61,240 nt of DNA from Terrimonas sp. (GTDB lineage: Bacteria > Bacteroidota > Bacteroidia > Chitinophagales > Chitinophagaceae), in the NCBI RefSeq assembly GCF_003075435.1, contig NZ_QCZJ01000031.1:1-61240 (forward strand), written 5' to 3'. The translations under genes were made by a program, and so were the position numbers. Below are positions 28,213-37,855 of this stretch, piece by piece; the stretch's first letter is position 1, and each line of letters opens with the position of its first letter. The notes under the pieces were generated by a model, which saw only the letters and a list, made by a program, of their open reading frames with translations, had not been told where the DNA came from and made no database searches.

Positions 28213-29847
28213 TTGTTAAAAAAAACTGTGATCCGATTTATTATTTTTTTTCTGCTTACTGCAATTTCAGGCTGTAAAACTACAGTCAGCTATTCCTCTA
28301 ACGCCTCCCGCTTAATATACAATAATGATGGCAGTGAAATACTTGGGAACAATTGGTTTGATCAACGCCCGCTTACGATTGCAGATGTCAATCAATATGT
28401 AGATATGATCGCCCATTCACAGGTAACTACATTTATGATATGCTCAGGCAGTGATTTTTTTTATTACCCTTCAAAATATGGCAGGTTAATCGGCGATGAT
28501 AAAAATGCAACATTGAGTTGTATAAATGATACTGCTCTATATAAAGCATTGCGAAGGTTTTATAACAATGCAGCAGCACTTGAAAAACAAGGCACTGATA
28601 TTATTGAAGCCACAGTAAAGAGAGCTAAAGAAAAACAACTGGAAGCATTTATAACCTATAGAATGAATGATCTGCACTTTGCTGACACCAGCACTCATTG
28701 TTCACTCCAGTATAGTGATTTCTGGAGTGAACATCCAGAGTTCTGGACGAATGATACCACCTTAGCTGGCTGGAACAGCCGCAACGCGCTTGATTTTGCT
28801 CATAAAGAAGTTAGAGATCACAAACTGAACATCATAAGAGAACAACTGGAGAAGTACGGCGCATTAATTGATGGCTATGAACTGGATTTTATGCGTTTTA
28901 TAGTGTATTTTAAAAAAAGTGAAGCAGAACAAAATGCACCGCTCATTACAGACCTTATCCAATCCGTAAAAAAAATCACAGATTCTGTTGGTAAAATTCA
29001 TAACAAAAAAATATTACTTACCGCCCGTGTTCCCTCAACAATAAGCGATTGCAAAAAGAAAGGACTGGATGTACAAACCTGGGTGAAACTGGGATTAATA
29101 GATTTCATAACGCTTGGCGTGCATTGGAGAGGAGAGCCTGCCATGCCTGTAGCAAATTTCAAGAAAGCGGCAGGCCAGGCAATTCCTGTATATGCAACAC
29201 TTGATGACGGAGGCTATAATCCCCGCGAAGTATACTCGCATGGCATGTATAGGGGAATGGCTTCCCATGCGCTTGCCCAGGGAGCGGCGGGTTTAAATTT
29301 GTTTAATTATTTTTTTACTGCTTACAATAAGGCTGGCGGTCAACTAACAACGGAACAGGGAACAGTAGTATGCAGGATTATTGCTCCTGAGTTATTACAG
29401 GAACTGGGCTCATTGAAAACATTAGAAAAACGAAACAAAATTTATACGTTGTCTGATGGTGCCACTTCATACGACTTAACGCCCAACAGCCCTTTACCAT
29501 TAAAAATTCATTCAGATAATAAAGCGAATATTTTTGTTGGCGATGATGTTAAAAAGAACAAGCCAAAGGAAATTGTACTATTTGTAAGAACAGGCGATAC
29601 GGATTCATGCTCTGTATCTGTAAACGGATATATATTGAAAGATACAAGTGCCGCATACCCGGAACTATACGACAGGCGGAAAGGATTAAGTAATGATCAG
29701 AAAGTTTGGGCATTTGCTGTACCGCACGATTATATAAAACAAGGTAACAACGAATTATTGTTCTCCTCCGCAAGTAACAATTTAATGGTGCTCCGCATTG
29801 AATTGGCATTGAATTACGGCGACATTAAAAACTATGGTTATTTTTAG
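28213..29847 (+). CDS. Glycoside-hydrolase-like lipoprotein
   Basis: About 544 residues. The start is TTG at 28213 or the in-frame GTG at 28228; the only nearby ATG (28204) hits a stop at once. Lipobox TAISGC marks a lipoprotein. The body reads as a TIM-barrel hydrolase of the putative GH10-like type: RMNDLHFAD, HPEFWTND, the strand YGALIDGYELDFMRFIVYF (candidate acid D/E), LTARVP and LGVHWRGEP, then a small C-terminal beta domain. The substrate is unknown. A sialidase gene follows 26 bp downstream, so the pair probably trims an external glycan. Confidence 0.6.
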   Translation: MLKKTVIRFIIFFLLTAISGCKTTVSYSSNASRLIYNNDGSEILGNNWFDQRPLTIADVNQYVDMIAHSQVTTFMICSGSDFFYYPSKYGRLIGDDKNATLSCINDTALYKALRRFYNNAAALEKQGTDIIEATVKRAKEKQLEAFITYRMNDLHFADTSTHCSLQYSDFWSEHPEFWTNDTTLAGWNSRNALDFAHKEVRDHKLNIIREQLEKYGALIDGYELDFMRFIVYFKKSEAEQNAPLITDLIQSVKKITDSVGKIHNKKILLTARVPSTISDCKKKGLDVQTWVKLGLIDFITLGVHWRGEPAMPVANFKKAAGQAIPVYATLDDGGYNPREVYSHGMYRGMASHALAQGAAGLNLFNYFFTAYNKAGGQLTTEQGTVVCRIIAPELLQELGSLKTLEKRNKIYTLSDGATSYDLTPNSPLPLKIHSDNKANIFVGDDVKKNKPKEIVLFVRTGDTDSCSVSVNGYILKDTSAAYPELYDRRKGLSNDQKVWAFAVPHDYIKQGNNELLFSSASNNLMVLRIELALNYGDIKNYGYF

Positions 29848-29873
29848 TATACAATAAATGCACTATAACAATA

Positions 29874-31034
29874 ATGACTAAAGCATTACTAACCGGGTAC
29901 TGCCTGCTGATGTTGAGCATAACCTGCACTTACGGCAATACAGATAGCATTCCCGGCGTAAAAAAAATAAAGGACCTCATCATCTATAATGACGCTGCAT
30001 TTTACTGTGCATTCCCTTCTGTTATAAAAAAGCCTGATGGAGAATTAATCGTTGCATTCAGGCGTGCGCCCAACCGGCTGATTTTTGGAGAGAAAGGCAA
30101 CAATCATGTTGATCAAAACAGTTACCTGGTAATGGTTAGATCAAAAGATGGAGAAAACTGGTCAGCCAGCCCTGAACTGCTGTATGCACATCCATTTGGA
30201 GGGTCGCAGGATCCCTGCCTGCTACAATTAAAAGATGGAACAATATTATGTGCAAGCTACGGCTGGACACAGGTACGTGCCGATGGTATACCGAATTTGA
30301 AAAAACCCTACTTTGAAAACAGTGGGTATATTTTTCTTGGAGGCTATCTTACAAGATCAACAGATGGCGGCAAATCATGGAGCGATGCAATTTACCCATC
30401 GCATACAGCTGCTGAGATTCATTACAATGCTTATGGTCAAAAGCTGCCTGCATATAACCGTGGAGCAATGTATGAAGCAAAGGATGGAAGAGTGCTGTGG
30501 ATAGTTGCCAGTTCAGACAGTGTAAAGAAAACATCAAATTATTTGCTAACGTCATCGGATAAAGGCTTAACCTGGCAATACAAAAGTGAAGTTGCCAAAG
30601 ATCCAGCCATTTCCTTTAATGAAGCCGCTGTTTATGAAACACCCGGGGGAGATATCATTGGTTTCCTCCGCACTGCCAATTTTAATGATAATGCTGTTAT
30701 AGCCCGTTCAAAAGATGGCGGCAAAACTTTCAAATGGGAGTCAATGGGTTTCCAGGGACATCCTTTAAATGCGCTGCGGCTTCCGGATAACAGGGTGCTG
30801 CTTACATATGGTTACAGGCATAAACCCTGGGGTATAAGGGCAAGAATATTAAATGCGGAATGCACTGATTTTAAAACAGCGCCTGAAATTATTTTACGTG
30901 AAGATGGCGGCAATGGTGATATCGGCTATACATGGCCTGTACTACTTGATAACAAACGAGTATTAATCGTATATTACTTTAATCAAGAAAACGGTATACG
31001 CTATATTGCAGGAACTATACTGGAAATAAAATAA
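29874..31034 (+). CDS. Exported sialidase-family (BNR-repeat) protein
   Basis: 386 residues with a signal peptide (CTYGNTDS near 20-27). The six-blade propeller of sialidases is visible through Asp-boxes RSKDGENWS, RSTDGGKSWS, SSDKGLTWQ and RSKDGGKTFK. YCAFPSVIKKPDGELIVAFRRAP supplies an early catalytic-type Arg, and FNEAAVYETPGG the later acid region. Many relatives are not true sialidases but other exo-glycosidases or binding proteins. It is 26 bp after the GH-like lipoprotein gene, in a probable operon. Confidence 0.75.
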   Translation: MTKALLTGYCLLMLSITCTYGNTDSIPGVKKIKDLIIYNDAAFYCAFPSVIKKPDGELIVAFRRAPNRLIFGEKGNNHVDQNSYLVMVRSKDGENWSASPELLYAHPFGGSQDPCLLQLKDGTILCASYGWTQVRADGIPNLKKPYFENSGYIFLGGYLTRSTDGGKSWSDAIYPSHTAAEIHYNAYGQKLPAYNRGAMYEAKDGRVLWIVASSDSVKKTSNYLLTSSDKGLTWQYKSEVAKDPAISFNEAAVYETPGGDIIGFLRTANFNDNAVIARSKDGGKTFKWESMGFQGHPLNALRLPDNRVLLTYGYRHKPWGIRARILNAECTDFKTAPEIILREDGGNGDIGYTWPVLLDNKRVLIVYYFNQENGIRYIAGTILEIK

Positions 31035-31106
31035 ACATATAAAAGCCTTAAAAGTTTAACTACAGCTATTTTTAGTAATATCATTCTGCTGAAATTTGCA
31101 AACGCT

Positions 31107-31562
31107 ATGAAGCCTTTAATTATTTTGATCCTTGTTTTTGGGATTGCATTACTATCGGTAAAAACAATAAGTGGCAATTATGATCCTGCTTTTTCCGCAA
31201 GAATAGCTATGTCAGCAATGTTACTGTTTACCGCCATTGCCCATTTTGCATTTTCGAAAGGAATGGAAATGATGTTACCGGGTTTTATTCCCGCCAAAAA
31301 GGCTGTGGTGTATTTTACGGGGCTGATAGAGATAGCTGCAGCAATAGGTTTACAGGTATCAAACTTAATAACAACGACAGGCTGGCTCCTTATTCTTTTT
31401 TTTATACTGATTCTGCCTGCCAATATTTATGCAGCCATCAAGAAAGTAGATTATCAAAAAGCCACAGCAGAAGGAGCAGGAAAAAAATATCTTTGGTTCA
31501 GAATTCCCCTGCAAATATTTTTTATCGCATGGATTTATTTCTCAGCTATTGATTACCATTAA
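31107..31562 (+). CDS. DoxX-like four-helix membrane protein
   Basis: 151 residues with four predicted membrane helices (about 2-18, 33-50, 65-87, 88-108, plus one near the C-terminus). The helix content and the motifs FTAIAHFAFSKGMEMMLPGFIPAKKAVVYFTGLIEIAAAIGL match DoxX/SURF4-like proteins, which are small respiratory or redox-associated membrane proteins. It follows the sialidase by 72 bp on the same strand. Its role here is unknown. Confidence 0.7.
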   Translation: MKPLIILILVFGIALLSVKTISGNYDPAFSARIAMSAMLLFTAIAHFAFSKGMEMMLPGFIPAKKAVVYFTGLIEIAAAIGLQVSNLITTTGWLLILFFILILPANIYAAIKKVDYQKATAEGAGKKYLWFRIPLQIFFIAWIYFSAIDYH

Positions 31563-31637
31563 TAATGCTGTTCGAACGTATCCGCCCATACATTACATAT
31601 ATTTTCCCGTGCATTTTATCCCTGATTAACCTCCAAC

Positions 31638-34514
31638 TCACTTTCTCCCCAGCAAATACGTTGCTACATCTGCCAGTTGCTGCCCTGTTACGCCTGCCAC
31701 TGCAGGTTCCGGCATCAGACTCTTATCCTGTTTTTTTCTTGAACTTATTTTTTCAACAGGAACAATATGCTGTTTTCCCGCCACATCTTTTATAGTGATG
31801 GATTGATTGTTCTCACTTATTAAAAAACCAAAGAAAGATTCTCCGTCTTTTATATTTACAAGCCAGGGCTCGTACCCCAACAATATTGCGCCGCTCGGAT
31901 TGATGATTGCATCCAACAAACCAATCTTATCAAATTTCTTACCGATACTCGTTAACTCAGGACCAATATCATTACCTGTTTGCTGAATGCGATGACAGGA
32001 AGCACAAAATTCGGTGAATACTTTTTTCCCTGATTCCGCATCGCCTTTCAATACGGCAATCTCTTCAATCGGATATACTTTTTGCCCGCCGGGCTGTTTA
32101 AAATATTTACCAGCCTGTACTCTCACCGCAAGGTCGGGGTTCTTAAAAATGTATTCTTCCATCGGCGGAACAAGCAACTTAGGAAATTTATTATCAGCAG
32201 CCAGGCCTATCAGCATTTGTCCTCCTACAGAATCTCTTGCCATATCTCTTAACCTGTATCTCCTCGCATCAAATGACAGTCCCTCATCCAGCACCGCATG
32301 CATTTTCGCTTTCATTGTAGCTACTTTACGCTCATGCCCGGTATTTACATTTATTTTTTTCCAGTCAAGCAAATTATACCAGTCATTTCCCTGCCTGAAC
32401 GAGAGCCAGTAGGAAGCCTGTTCTGCCACATCTTTCATCGTACTTTTGCTTAATGAGAACATTGTTTCAGCAGCTTTCTTGTCTTTCATAAAAGCAATAG
32501 CTGTAATAGCCGCCCTTCTTTCTTTAGCATCAAGCGTTGAATCTGTTGCTCTTTGCAAAAGATCGCCAAGCGCTGCCGCAGGATGCAAATCCCATGCTAT
32601 GCCTGTCATCTTCCCGTCCCATTTACCGGGTGCTTTTCCTTCAGCAAACACTTGTTTTATTTCGGCATATAAGTCTTCCTCATGCCCTTTTACCGCAGCG
32701 GCAATTGTATTCAGGTACCATTTGTCTTCGCCATCATATTGTTTCAGCAGTTCGATAAGAACTGGTTTCGTTCTATCAAACGATAGATCACGTATAGCAA
32801 CTGCCACCTCTCTTCTCACTAATGCAGAAGGATCGCTTTGCAATTGCAAAGCATAAGGCAATATATCAGGTACGGCTACACGAAGCGACCTGAACGCAGT
32901 AACGCGTATCATTTCATTGTCACTCTTTAGCAGTTGTTCTGTTTCAGCAACACCCTTCGTTCCGAGCTGCGGCAACAACCAAACGGCCCTTGCCTGTATG
33001 TATGGATTCTCATCTTTCAGTAATGCCTTTACCGGTTCAATCACTGATTCTCCTTGTTTCTTCAACGCGGTAAATGCCAGATACCGTACGTTGATAGCCG
33101 GATTCCGGAAGGCAGCTATCTGTCCTTCCGTATTACTCAAATCAATATTGGGTGTAGTAAGTTTTTTATTTTTGGGTGTGATGCGGTATATTCTTCCAAA
33201 GCCTGTAGTATCCTTCATCTGGTGACCGCCCACCACTGGATCATACCAGTCGGCAATATAGATAGCGCCGTCCGTTCCTATCGCTACATCACTTGGCCTG
33301 AACCATTTTTCCTTATGCGTATTTGCAGCGCTGTCATTCCACACATACATAGGATTATCATCACTGAGAGAAGTAATAAAATTGGTTCTCTTACCTGGCA
33401 AAAAACCTGACTTTTCCCGAATAGGGAGATACCCGAAAATCACATTTCTTCCGGCATCAGCACTCATCAGCATACCGCGGTACGCAGCACCTAAAGCATC
33501 ACCTTCATTCAGCACTATTCCTGTAGGCGCTCCTGCCCCGCTCCTGTCGCCCACCGGCATTACACCCGGATCTTCCTGGTGCCAGTGCGCTGTAAATATA
33601 TCCTGGTCGGGCCGTTGATCTGCCTGCCATGATCTTGTGCCATCAGTACTAAAAAAACCCGCATTACCACCTTCCATCAACCATGATACACGACAAGCCG
33701 CAACTTCATCATCATTATCATTCTGCCATATATTACCATAAGAATCCATTGTAAGCTCATAGGCGTTCCTGAAATTATGCCCGACCACTTTTAAACCCGC
33801 ACCATCAGGTTGTATGCCCAAGGCAAGACCTCCCACCCAAACTTTACCGTCATCACTTTTCATATTGCCTTCATTCTTTTTATTATAAGGCGTGCCGCCG
33901 GTATAAATACTTCCTGACCGCAACGTCCATCCATTCTTATCCGTTACAATATGCGGACCTGCATTACCGGTATTAAAATACCAGTTCCCGTCCGGTCCGG
34001 CAAGCACCGCATGCAAAGAATGATCATGGTCTTTTCCACCAAAACCTGTGAGAAAAATTTCTTTCTTATCAGGAATATCATCGCCATTATCATCGGTATA
34101 AACAATGATATTCGGCGCACATGATACATATACTTTATTACCTATCACAGCAATGCCCAACGGCGCCACCAGGCTGGTATCCTGCACAAATAATTTAGCA
34201 GTATCTGCCACGCCATCGTGATCGGTATCTTCCAGTATCATTACCCTGTCGCCTTTAGCGTGATGAAAAAATTTAGTGGAATCATTGTTGAAATTCCTGT
34301 AATTCACCGCTTCGGTTACCCACACTCTGCCTCTCGCGTCAATATCAATATTGGTAGGATTAAAAAACATGGGAGATTCAGCCCACAAAGTAGCTTCAAG
34401 ATCATCAGGAAGATAAAAAGGTAAATCTGTTTTGGCTTTCGTTGAGGGCTGTTTACAACTTATACTTATTAATAAAAAAAATACAGCGAAAAGAGGCAAG
34501 CGTTTAAAAATCAT
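31638..34514 (-). CDS. PVC-type heme-binding lipoprotein with NHL propeller, HEAT repeats and a CxxCH domain
   Basis: 958 residues. The lipobox FLLISISC gives a lipoprotein. The N-terminal half (about 30-430) is a beta-propeller of the membrane-bound dehydrogenase / glucose-sorbosone type, seen in WAESPMFFNPTNIDIDARGRVWVTE, VPLGIAVIGNKVYVS and DHDHSLHAVLAGPDGNWYFN. HEAT repeats follow (about 460-690), then a cytochrome c domain with CASCHR at about 817 and a final DUF1929-like tail. In PVC bacteria and Bacteroidota these proteins are thought to pass electrons from sugar oxidation. It overlaps the upstream isomerase gene by 4 bp (ATGA), so the two are translationally coupled. Confidence 0.85.
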   Translation of the reverse strand: MIFKRLPLFAVFFLLISISCKQPSTKAKTDLPFYLPDDLEATLWAESPMFFNPTNIDIDARGRVWVTEAVNYRNFNNDSTKFFHHAKGDRVMILEDTDHDGVADTAKLFVQDTSLVAPLGIAVIGNKVYVSCAPNIIVYTDDNGDDIPDKKEIFLTGFGGKDHDHSLHAVLAGPDGNWYFNTGNAGPHIVTDKNGWTLRSGSIYTGGTPYNKKNEGNMKSDDGKVWVGGLALGIQPDGAGLKVVGHNFRNAYELTMDSYGNIWQNDNDDEVAACRVSWLMEGGNAGFFSTDGTRSWQADQRPDQDIFTAHWHQEDPGVMPVGDRSGAGAPTGIVLNEGDALGAAYRGMLMSADAGRNVIFGYLPIREKSGFLPGKRTNFITSLSDDNPMYVWNDSAANTHKEKWFRPSDVAIGTDGAIYIADWYDPVVGGHQMKDTTGFGRIYRITPKNKKLTTPNIDLSNTEGQIAAFRNPAINVRYLAFTALKKQGESVIEPVKALLKDENPYIQARAVWLLPQLGTKGVAETEQLLKSDNEMIRVTAFRSLRVAVPDILPYALQLQSDPSALVRREVAVAIRDLSFDRTKPVLIELLKQYDGEDKWYLNTIAAAVKGHEEDLYAEIKQVFAEGKAPGKWDGKMTGIAWDLHPAAALGDLLQRATDSTLDAKERRAAITAIAFMKDKKAAETMFSLSKSTMKDVAEQASYWLSFRQGNDWYNLLDWKKINVNTGHERKVATMKAKMHAVLDEGLSFDARRYRLRDMARDSVGGQMLIGLAADNKFPKLLVPPMEEYIFKNPDLAVRVQAGKYFKQPGGQKVYPIEEIAVLKGDAESGKKVFTEFCASCHRIQQTGNDIGPELTSIGKKFDKIGLLDAIINPSGAILLGYEPWLVNIKDGESFFGFLISENNQSITIKDVAGKQHIVPVEKISSRKKQDKSLMPEPAVAGVTGQQLADVATYLLGRK

Positions 34515-35383
34515 TTATAAAATAATTTACGTAAGTAAGCGAGATTATGTTTATAACTTAAAACGGTTTCCGCGCCTTTGGGTATGGCGCCTTCAATCTG
34601 CATCCAGCCATTACCGGTATAATTCATTGCATATACGGCATCAGCAACGCCATTCCAGTCTACACTTCCTTTGCCCAGTAAAAAGCCATTTTCTTTCATA
34701 TGCAGTTCACACACTTTGTCTTTCCCCAATTTTTTAAATTCAGCTACAGGATCAAAACCGGCATCAGCCGTATTCCTGAAATCAAAATATACTTTCAGGT
34801 TCTTAGACCCTACAGCATCCATTATTTCTTCGTGTTCTTTTGCATTGAGATAAGATTCGATGCCCAATATCACGCCTGTTTCTTCTGCAAGCGGCATTAC
34901 TGCTTTAAGGTGTTGTATTGCTGCTTCCTTTCTTGATGCGTCATTGCGCAGATCACTCGCATTAAAAAATGCCAGCAACACTACTTTGGTATTAAGATTT
35001 TTAGCTGCTGTTATCGAATACTTTATCCAATCCTGTGTGCGCGGATCGCTGTGAAAAGGATATTGATTAAAGAGCCCCAGTGCAAGACTTGAAACAATAA
35101 TGCCTGTTCGCCCGGATGCTTTTTTATATGCCTCCTGCACTTCTTTGTGGCGTATATGCAGGTCGTTATCAGGACCACCCATATTTACCATAATACCATC
35201 TAAACCAATTTCTTTTGCTACATCAAAAGCTTCCACATTACTGCTCTTGCCAATAGACCAGTCGCATGCGCCAATTTTAATTGCAGGCATTGACGATGCA
35301 GCCATCAGGGTTTTAAAAACACCTGTTTGCATCAGCGACGAAAGCAGCAACGATTTCTTAATAAGCAGGCGACGTGAATACAT
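34511..35383 (-). CDS. Exported sugar phosphate isomerase / epimerase-like protein
   Basis: 290 residues, TIM-barrel AP-endonuclease-2 type. The N-terminus MYSRRLLIKKSLLLSSLMQTG has two arginines and a hydrophobic run, so it looks like a Tat-type or Sec signal. Metal and substrate motifs include IGACDWSIGKSS, VILGIESYLNAKEHEEIM, LKVYFDFRNTADAGFDP and the C-terminal CELHMKENG and DWNGVADAVYAMNYTGNGWMQIE. In Bacteroidota such exported enzymes sit beside heme or dehydrogenase proteins in sugar-derivative pathways, for example 3-keto-glycoside metabolism. Its stop codon overlaps the start of the PVC-type cytochrome gene. Confidence 0.75.
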   Translation of the reverse strand: MYSRRLLIKKSLLLSSLMQTGVFKTLMAASSMPAIKIGACDWSIGKSSNVEAFDVAKEIGLDGIMVNMGGPDNDLHIRHKEVQEAYKKASGRTGIIVSSLALGLFNQYPFHSDPRTQDWIKYSITAAKNLNTKVVLLAFFNASDLRNDASRKEAAIQHLKAVMPLAEETGVILGIESYLNAKEHEEIMDAVGSKNLKVYFDFRNTADAGFDPVAEFKKLGKDKVCELHMKENGFLLGKGSVDWNGVADAVYAMNYTGNGWMQIEGAIPKGAETVLSYKHNLAYLRKLFYK

Positions 35384-35407
35384 GGCTTTAGGTTTTGAGG
35401 TTTGGGC

Positions 35408-35520
35408 TTTGGGCGGTCAGGTATCAGCTTTCAGGTATCAGCATCCAAGAAGACCCGCAACTTAAAACCTGTCACCACTGATCGCCCAAAGCTGATAGCT
35501 GACGGCTGACAGCTCATAGT
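35408..35520. repeat. Inverted repeat with AGCTGATAGCTGA units
   Basis: TTTGGGCGGTCAG (35408-35420) faces CTGATCGCCCAAA (35478-35490) with one mismatch. Between and after them lie AGGTATCAGC and AGCTGATAGCTGA-type units up to about 35520. The element belongs to the dispersed repeat family also seen near 122, 15194, 54341 and 54562. Confidence 0.55.
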
Positions 35521-35578
35521 CCAATAATTAAATATATCAATTTTTACCGGGTTTTGTAAACTTGCATAAATTTAGAAA

Positions 35579-36856
35579 ATGGCGACCCAGATAAAATGTC
35601 CGAATTGCAGTCATGTGTTCCAGATGGAAGATGCGGTTTCTGAAGAATATAAAAAGGAACTGCGTGAAAAGATGAACGAGTATATCAAAAAGAAGGAAGA
35701 AGAAAATGTAAAAAAACAGGAAGAGTTCTTTAAAAAAGAGCAGGCATTATTACAACAAATACAACAAAAGGAAACGGAATACTCCAACCGCTTATCGCAG
35801 GAAAAAATAAAGCTCCAGCAATCGCTTGAGGAAAACCTGCGTAAAAGTATAAGCGCGGATTTTGAAAACCAGCTCAGGTTATTGCAGCAATCTAATAAAG
35901 ACAATGAAATAAAATTACAGGAAGCACGCAATATGCAGCTGGAATACCTGCGCAAAGAACAGGAACTGAAAAATAAAGAGCAGGAGCTGGAAATACAGGT
36001 ACAGAAACAATTGCTCGCAGAAAGAGAAAAAATAACGGATGAAGTGCGCAGGCTGGAGGAACAAAAAGTGCATGCCCGGGAAACCGAGCACCAGCTTAAA
36101 ATGAAGGAAATGGAAAAGCAGCTTGACGATCAGAAAAAGCTGATTGACCAGATGAAACGCAAAGCCGAACAGGGTTCAATGCAAATGCAGGGCGAAGTGC
36201 AGGAGTTATTGCTTGAAGATTTGTTAAAAAACGCTTTCCCTTTTGACGAAATAAATGAAGTAGGCAAAGGCGCTAAAGGAGCTGACTGCATTCAAACCAT
36301 CCGCAACCAGTTTGGACAGGAATGTGGTAAAATTATATACGAAAGCAAGCGTACGCAGCATTTTTCTGCCGACTGGATAGAAAAATTGCGGGTTGATATG
36401 CGTACCCGGGATGCAGACATAGCCGTAATTGTTACGCAGGCCATGCCTAAAGATATGGATCAGTTTGGAGAAAAAAACGGTGTTTGGATCTGCACTTTTG
36501 CGGAGGTAAGCGCATTGGCGCATATTTTGCGGGATAGTATTATTAAAATTTTCACTGCCACCCGGTCGCAGGAAAATAAAGGCGATAAAATGCACCTTTT
36601 ATATGATTATTTAACAGGCAGAGAATTCGCCGAACAATGGAAGGCAATACGGGAAGGTTTTCTTTCCATGAAAATATCTATACAAAGAGAGAGAGACGCT
36701 ATGGAAAAACTATGGAAGGCGCGGGAAAAAAACCTTGAAAAAGTATTGTTAAATGCCGCCCATATCCGGGGATCCATAGAAGGAATAGCAGGTCAGGACT
36801 CTATTGACCTAAATTTGCTTGAAGAAGAGGATAAAGATAATTTATTGGGTAACTGA
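35579..36856 (+). CDS. DUF2130 family protein with zinc-finger start, coiled coil and nuclease-like domain
   Basis: 425 residues. A CPNCSHVFQMEDAV motif lies at residues 8-20; only one CxxC is present. Residues about 25-205 form a Lys/Glu/Gln-rich coiled coil, then the DUF2130 domain (about 210-420). It contains GKGAKGADCIQTI, then GKIIYESKRTQHFSADW: an Asp followed by E-x-K, as in PD-(D/E)xK nucleases and RmuC-like proteins. A DNA-related role is therefore plausible but inferred. It lacks any membrane segment and is followed after 11 to 29 bp by an MtfA-like gene. Confidence 0.8.
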   Translation: MATQIKCPNCSHVFQMEDAVSEEYKKELREKMNEYIKKKEEENVKKQEEFFKKEQALLQQIQQKETEYSNRLSQEKIKLQQSLEENLRKSISADFENQLRLLQQSNKDNEIKLQEARNMQLEYLRKEQELKNKEQELEIQVQKQLLAEREKITDEVRRLEEQKVHARETEHQLKMKEMEKQLDDQKKLIDQMKRKAEQGSMQMQGEVQELLLEDLLKNAFPFDEINEVGKGAKGADCIQTIRNQFGQECGKIIYESKRTQHFSADWIEKLRVDMRTRDADIAVIVTQAMPKDMDQFGEKNGVWICTFAEVSALAHILRDSIIKIFTATRSQENKGDKMHLLYDYLTGREFAEQWKAIREGFLSMKISIQRERDAMEKLWKAREKNLEKVLLNAAHIRGSIEGIAGQDSIDLNLLEEEDKDNLLGN

Positions 36857-36885
36857 TACGTTATACCTTGTCCAAGCGCGTTTTG

Positions 36886-37749
36886 ATGTATATCTGGATA
36901 ATACCCATCATATTAGCTATTGCTTTAATCTGGCACTTTTCGCATACGCGTATCCGTCAGACGATTACTGAATCTGCTGATCAGCAGGGGCATGATAAAC
37001 TTGCCCAGGAAGATGCGCATATTGAATGCCCGCTGGTATACAATGGCAGCGAACTGGAATTTTCTGATGAAGTATTTCATATTGTACTTTCAAAACATTT
37101 TCAATATTATAACCGCCTGCTGGATATTGATAAAGAAAAATTCATCAATCGCCTGCGCAAATTCATTCATAACAAAATATTTGTAATTCATGATAAAAAG
37201 GGATACCGCGAAATGCCGATCCTGCTCAGCGCTTCGGCTATACAGTTGACTTTTGGTTTAAAAAAATTCCTGTTATCACATTTCAATATCATACAAATTT
37301 TTCCGGAGGCTTTTGTGGGGCTGGAGCCCTTCAGAATACTTATAGGCAATGTAACCGGCAATACCATCAATATTGCCTGGAAGCAGTTTTTGGAAGGTTA
37401 TAAAAACAAATATGATCTGCAGAATGTAGGGCTGCATGAAATGGCACATGCGCTATACTACCAGAATTTTGAAACCGAATTATATATTGATAAAGATTTC
37501 CGTGAATCTTTCCAGATGTTTAATGCCATTGGCGATAAAATATATCATGTAGAAAAAGTGCTCACTATCGGGCTTTATTCAGAATATGCCATTAAAGATT
37601 TCCAGGAATTTTGGGCAGAAAGTATAGAGATCTACTTTAAAAGCCCTGACCGGCTACAACTGCATTACCCCGAATTATATAAAGCGCTGTGTGATATCCT
37701 CAACCAGGACCCGCTAAACTATCCGAATCATTTGTTTCAGTCAAGTTAA
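36886..37749 (+). CDS. MtfA-like zinc peptidase (M90 family)
   Basis: About 287 residues from ATG 36886; the in-frame TTG at 36868 would add six residues (MSKRVL). One N-terminal membrane helix (MYIWIIPIILAIALIWHF) anchors a large soluble domain with LHEMAHALYYQ (HExxH zinc site) at about 190 and a downstream FQEFWAESIEIYF with candidate third-ligand acids. These match the MtfA/M90 family. E. coli MtfA is cytoplasmic and modulates Mlc; the membrane anchor here is a difference. It follows the DUF2130 gene closely and may be co-transcribed. Confidence 0.82.
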   Translation: MYIWIIPIILAIALIWHFSHTRIRQTITESADQQGHDKLAQEDAHIECPLVYNGSELEFSDEVFHIVLSKHFQYYNRLLDIDKEKFINRLRKFIHNKIFVIHDKKGYREMPILLSASAIQLTFGLKKFLLSHFNIIQIFPEAFVGLEPFRILIGNVTGNTINIAWKQFLEGYKNKYDLQNVGLHEMAHALYYQNFETELYIDKDFRESFQMFNAIGDKIYHVEKVLTIGLYSEYAIKDFQEFWAESIEIYFKSPDRLQLHYPELYKALCDILNQDPLNYPNHLFQSS

Positions 37750-37855
37750 AATGTCGTTTTAAAGAATATTGGAAGATAAAATCAATTCAGTTTCCCGGTT
37801 TGAAGCTTAATAAAGTAAAGGAGAAATCAGGGTAAGCCTAAATTCACATATTGCC

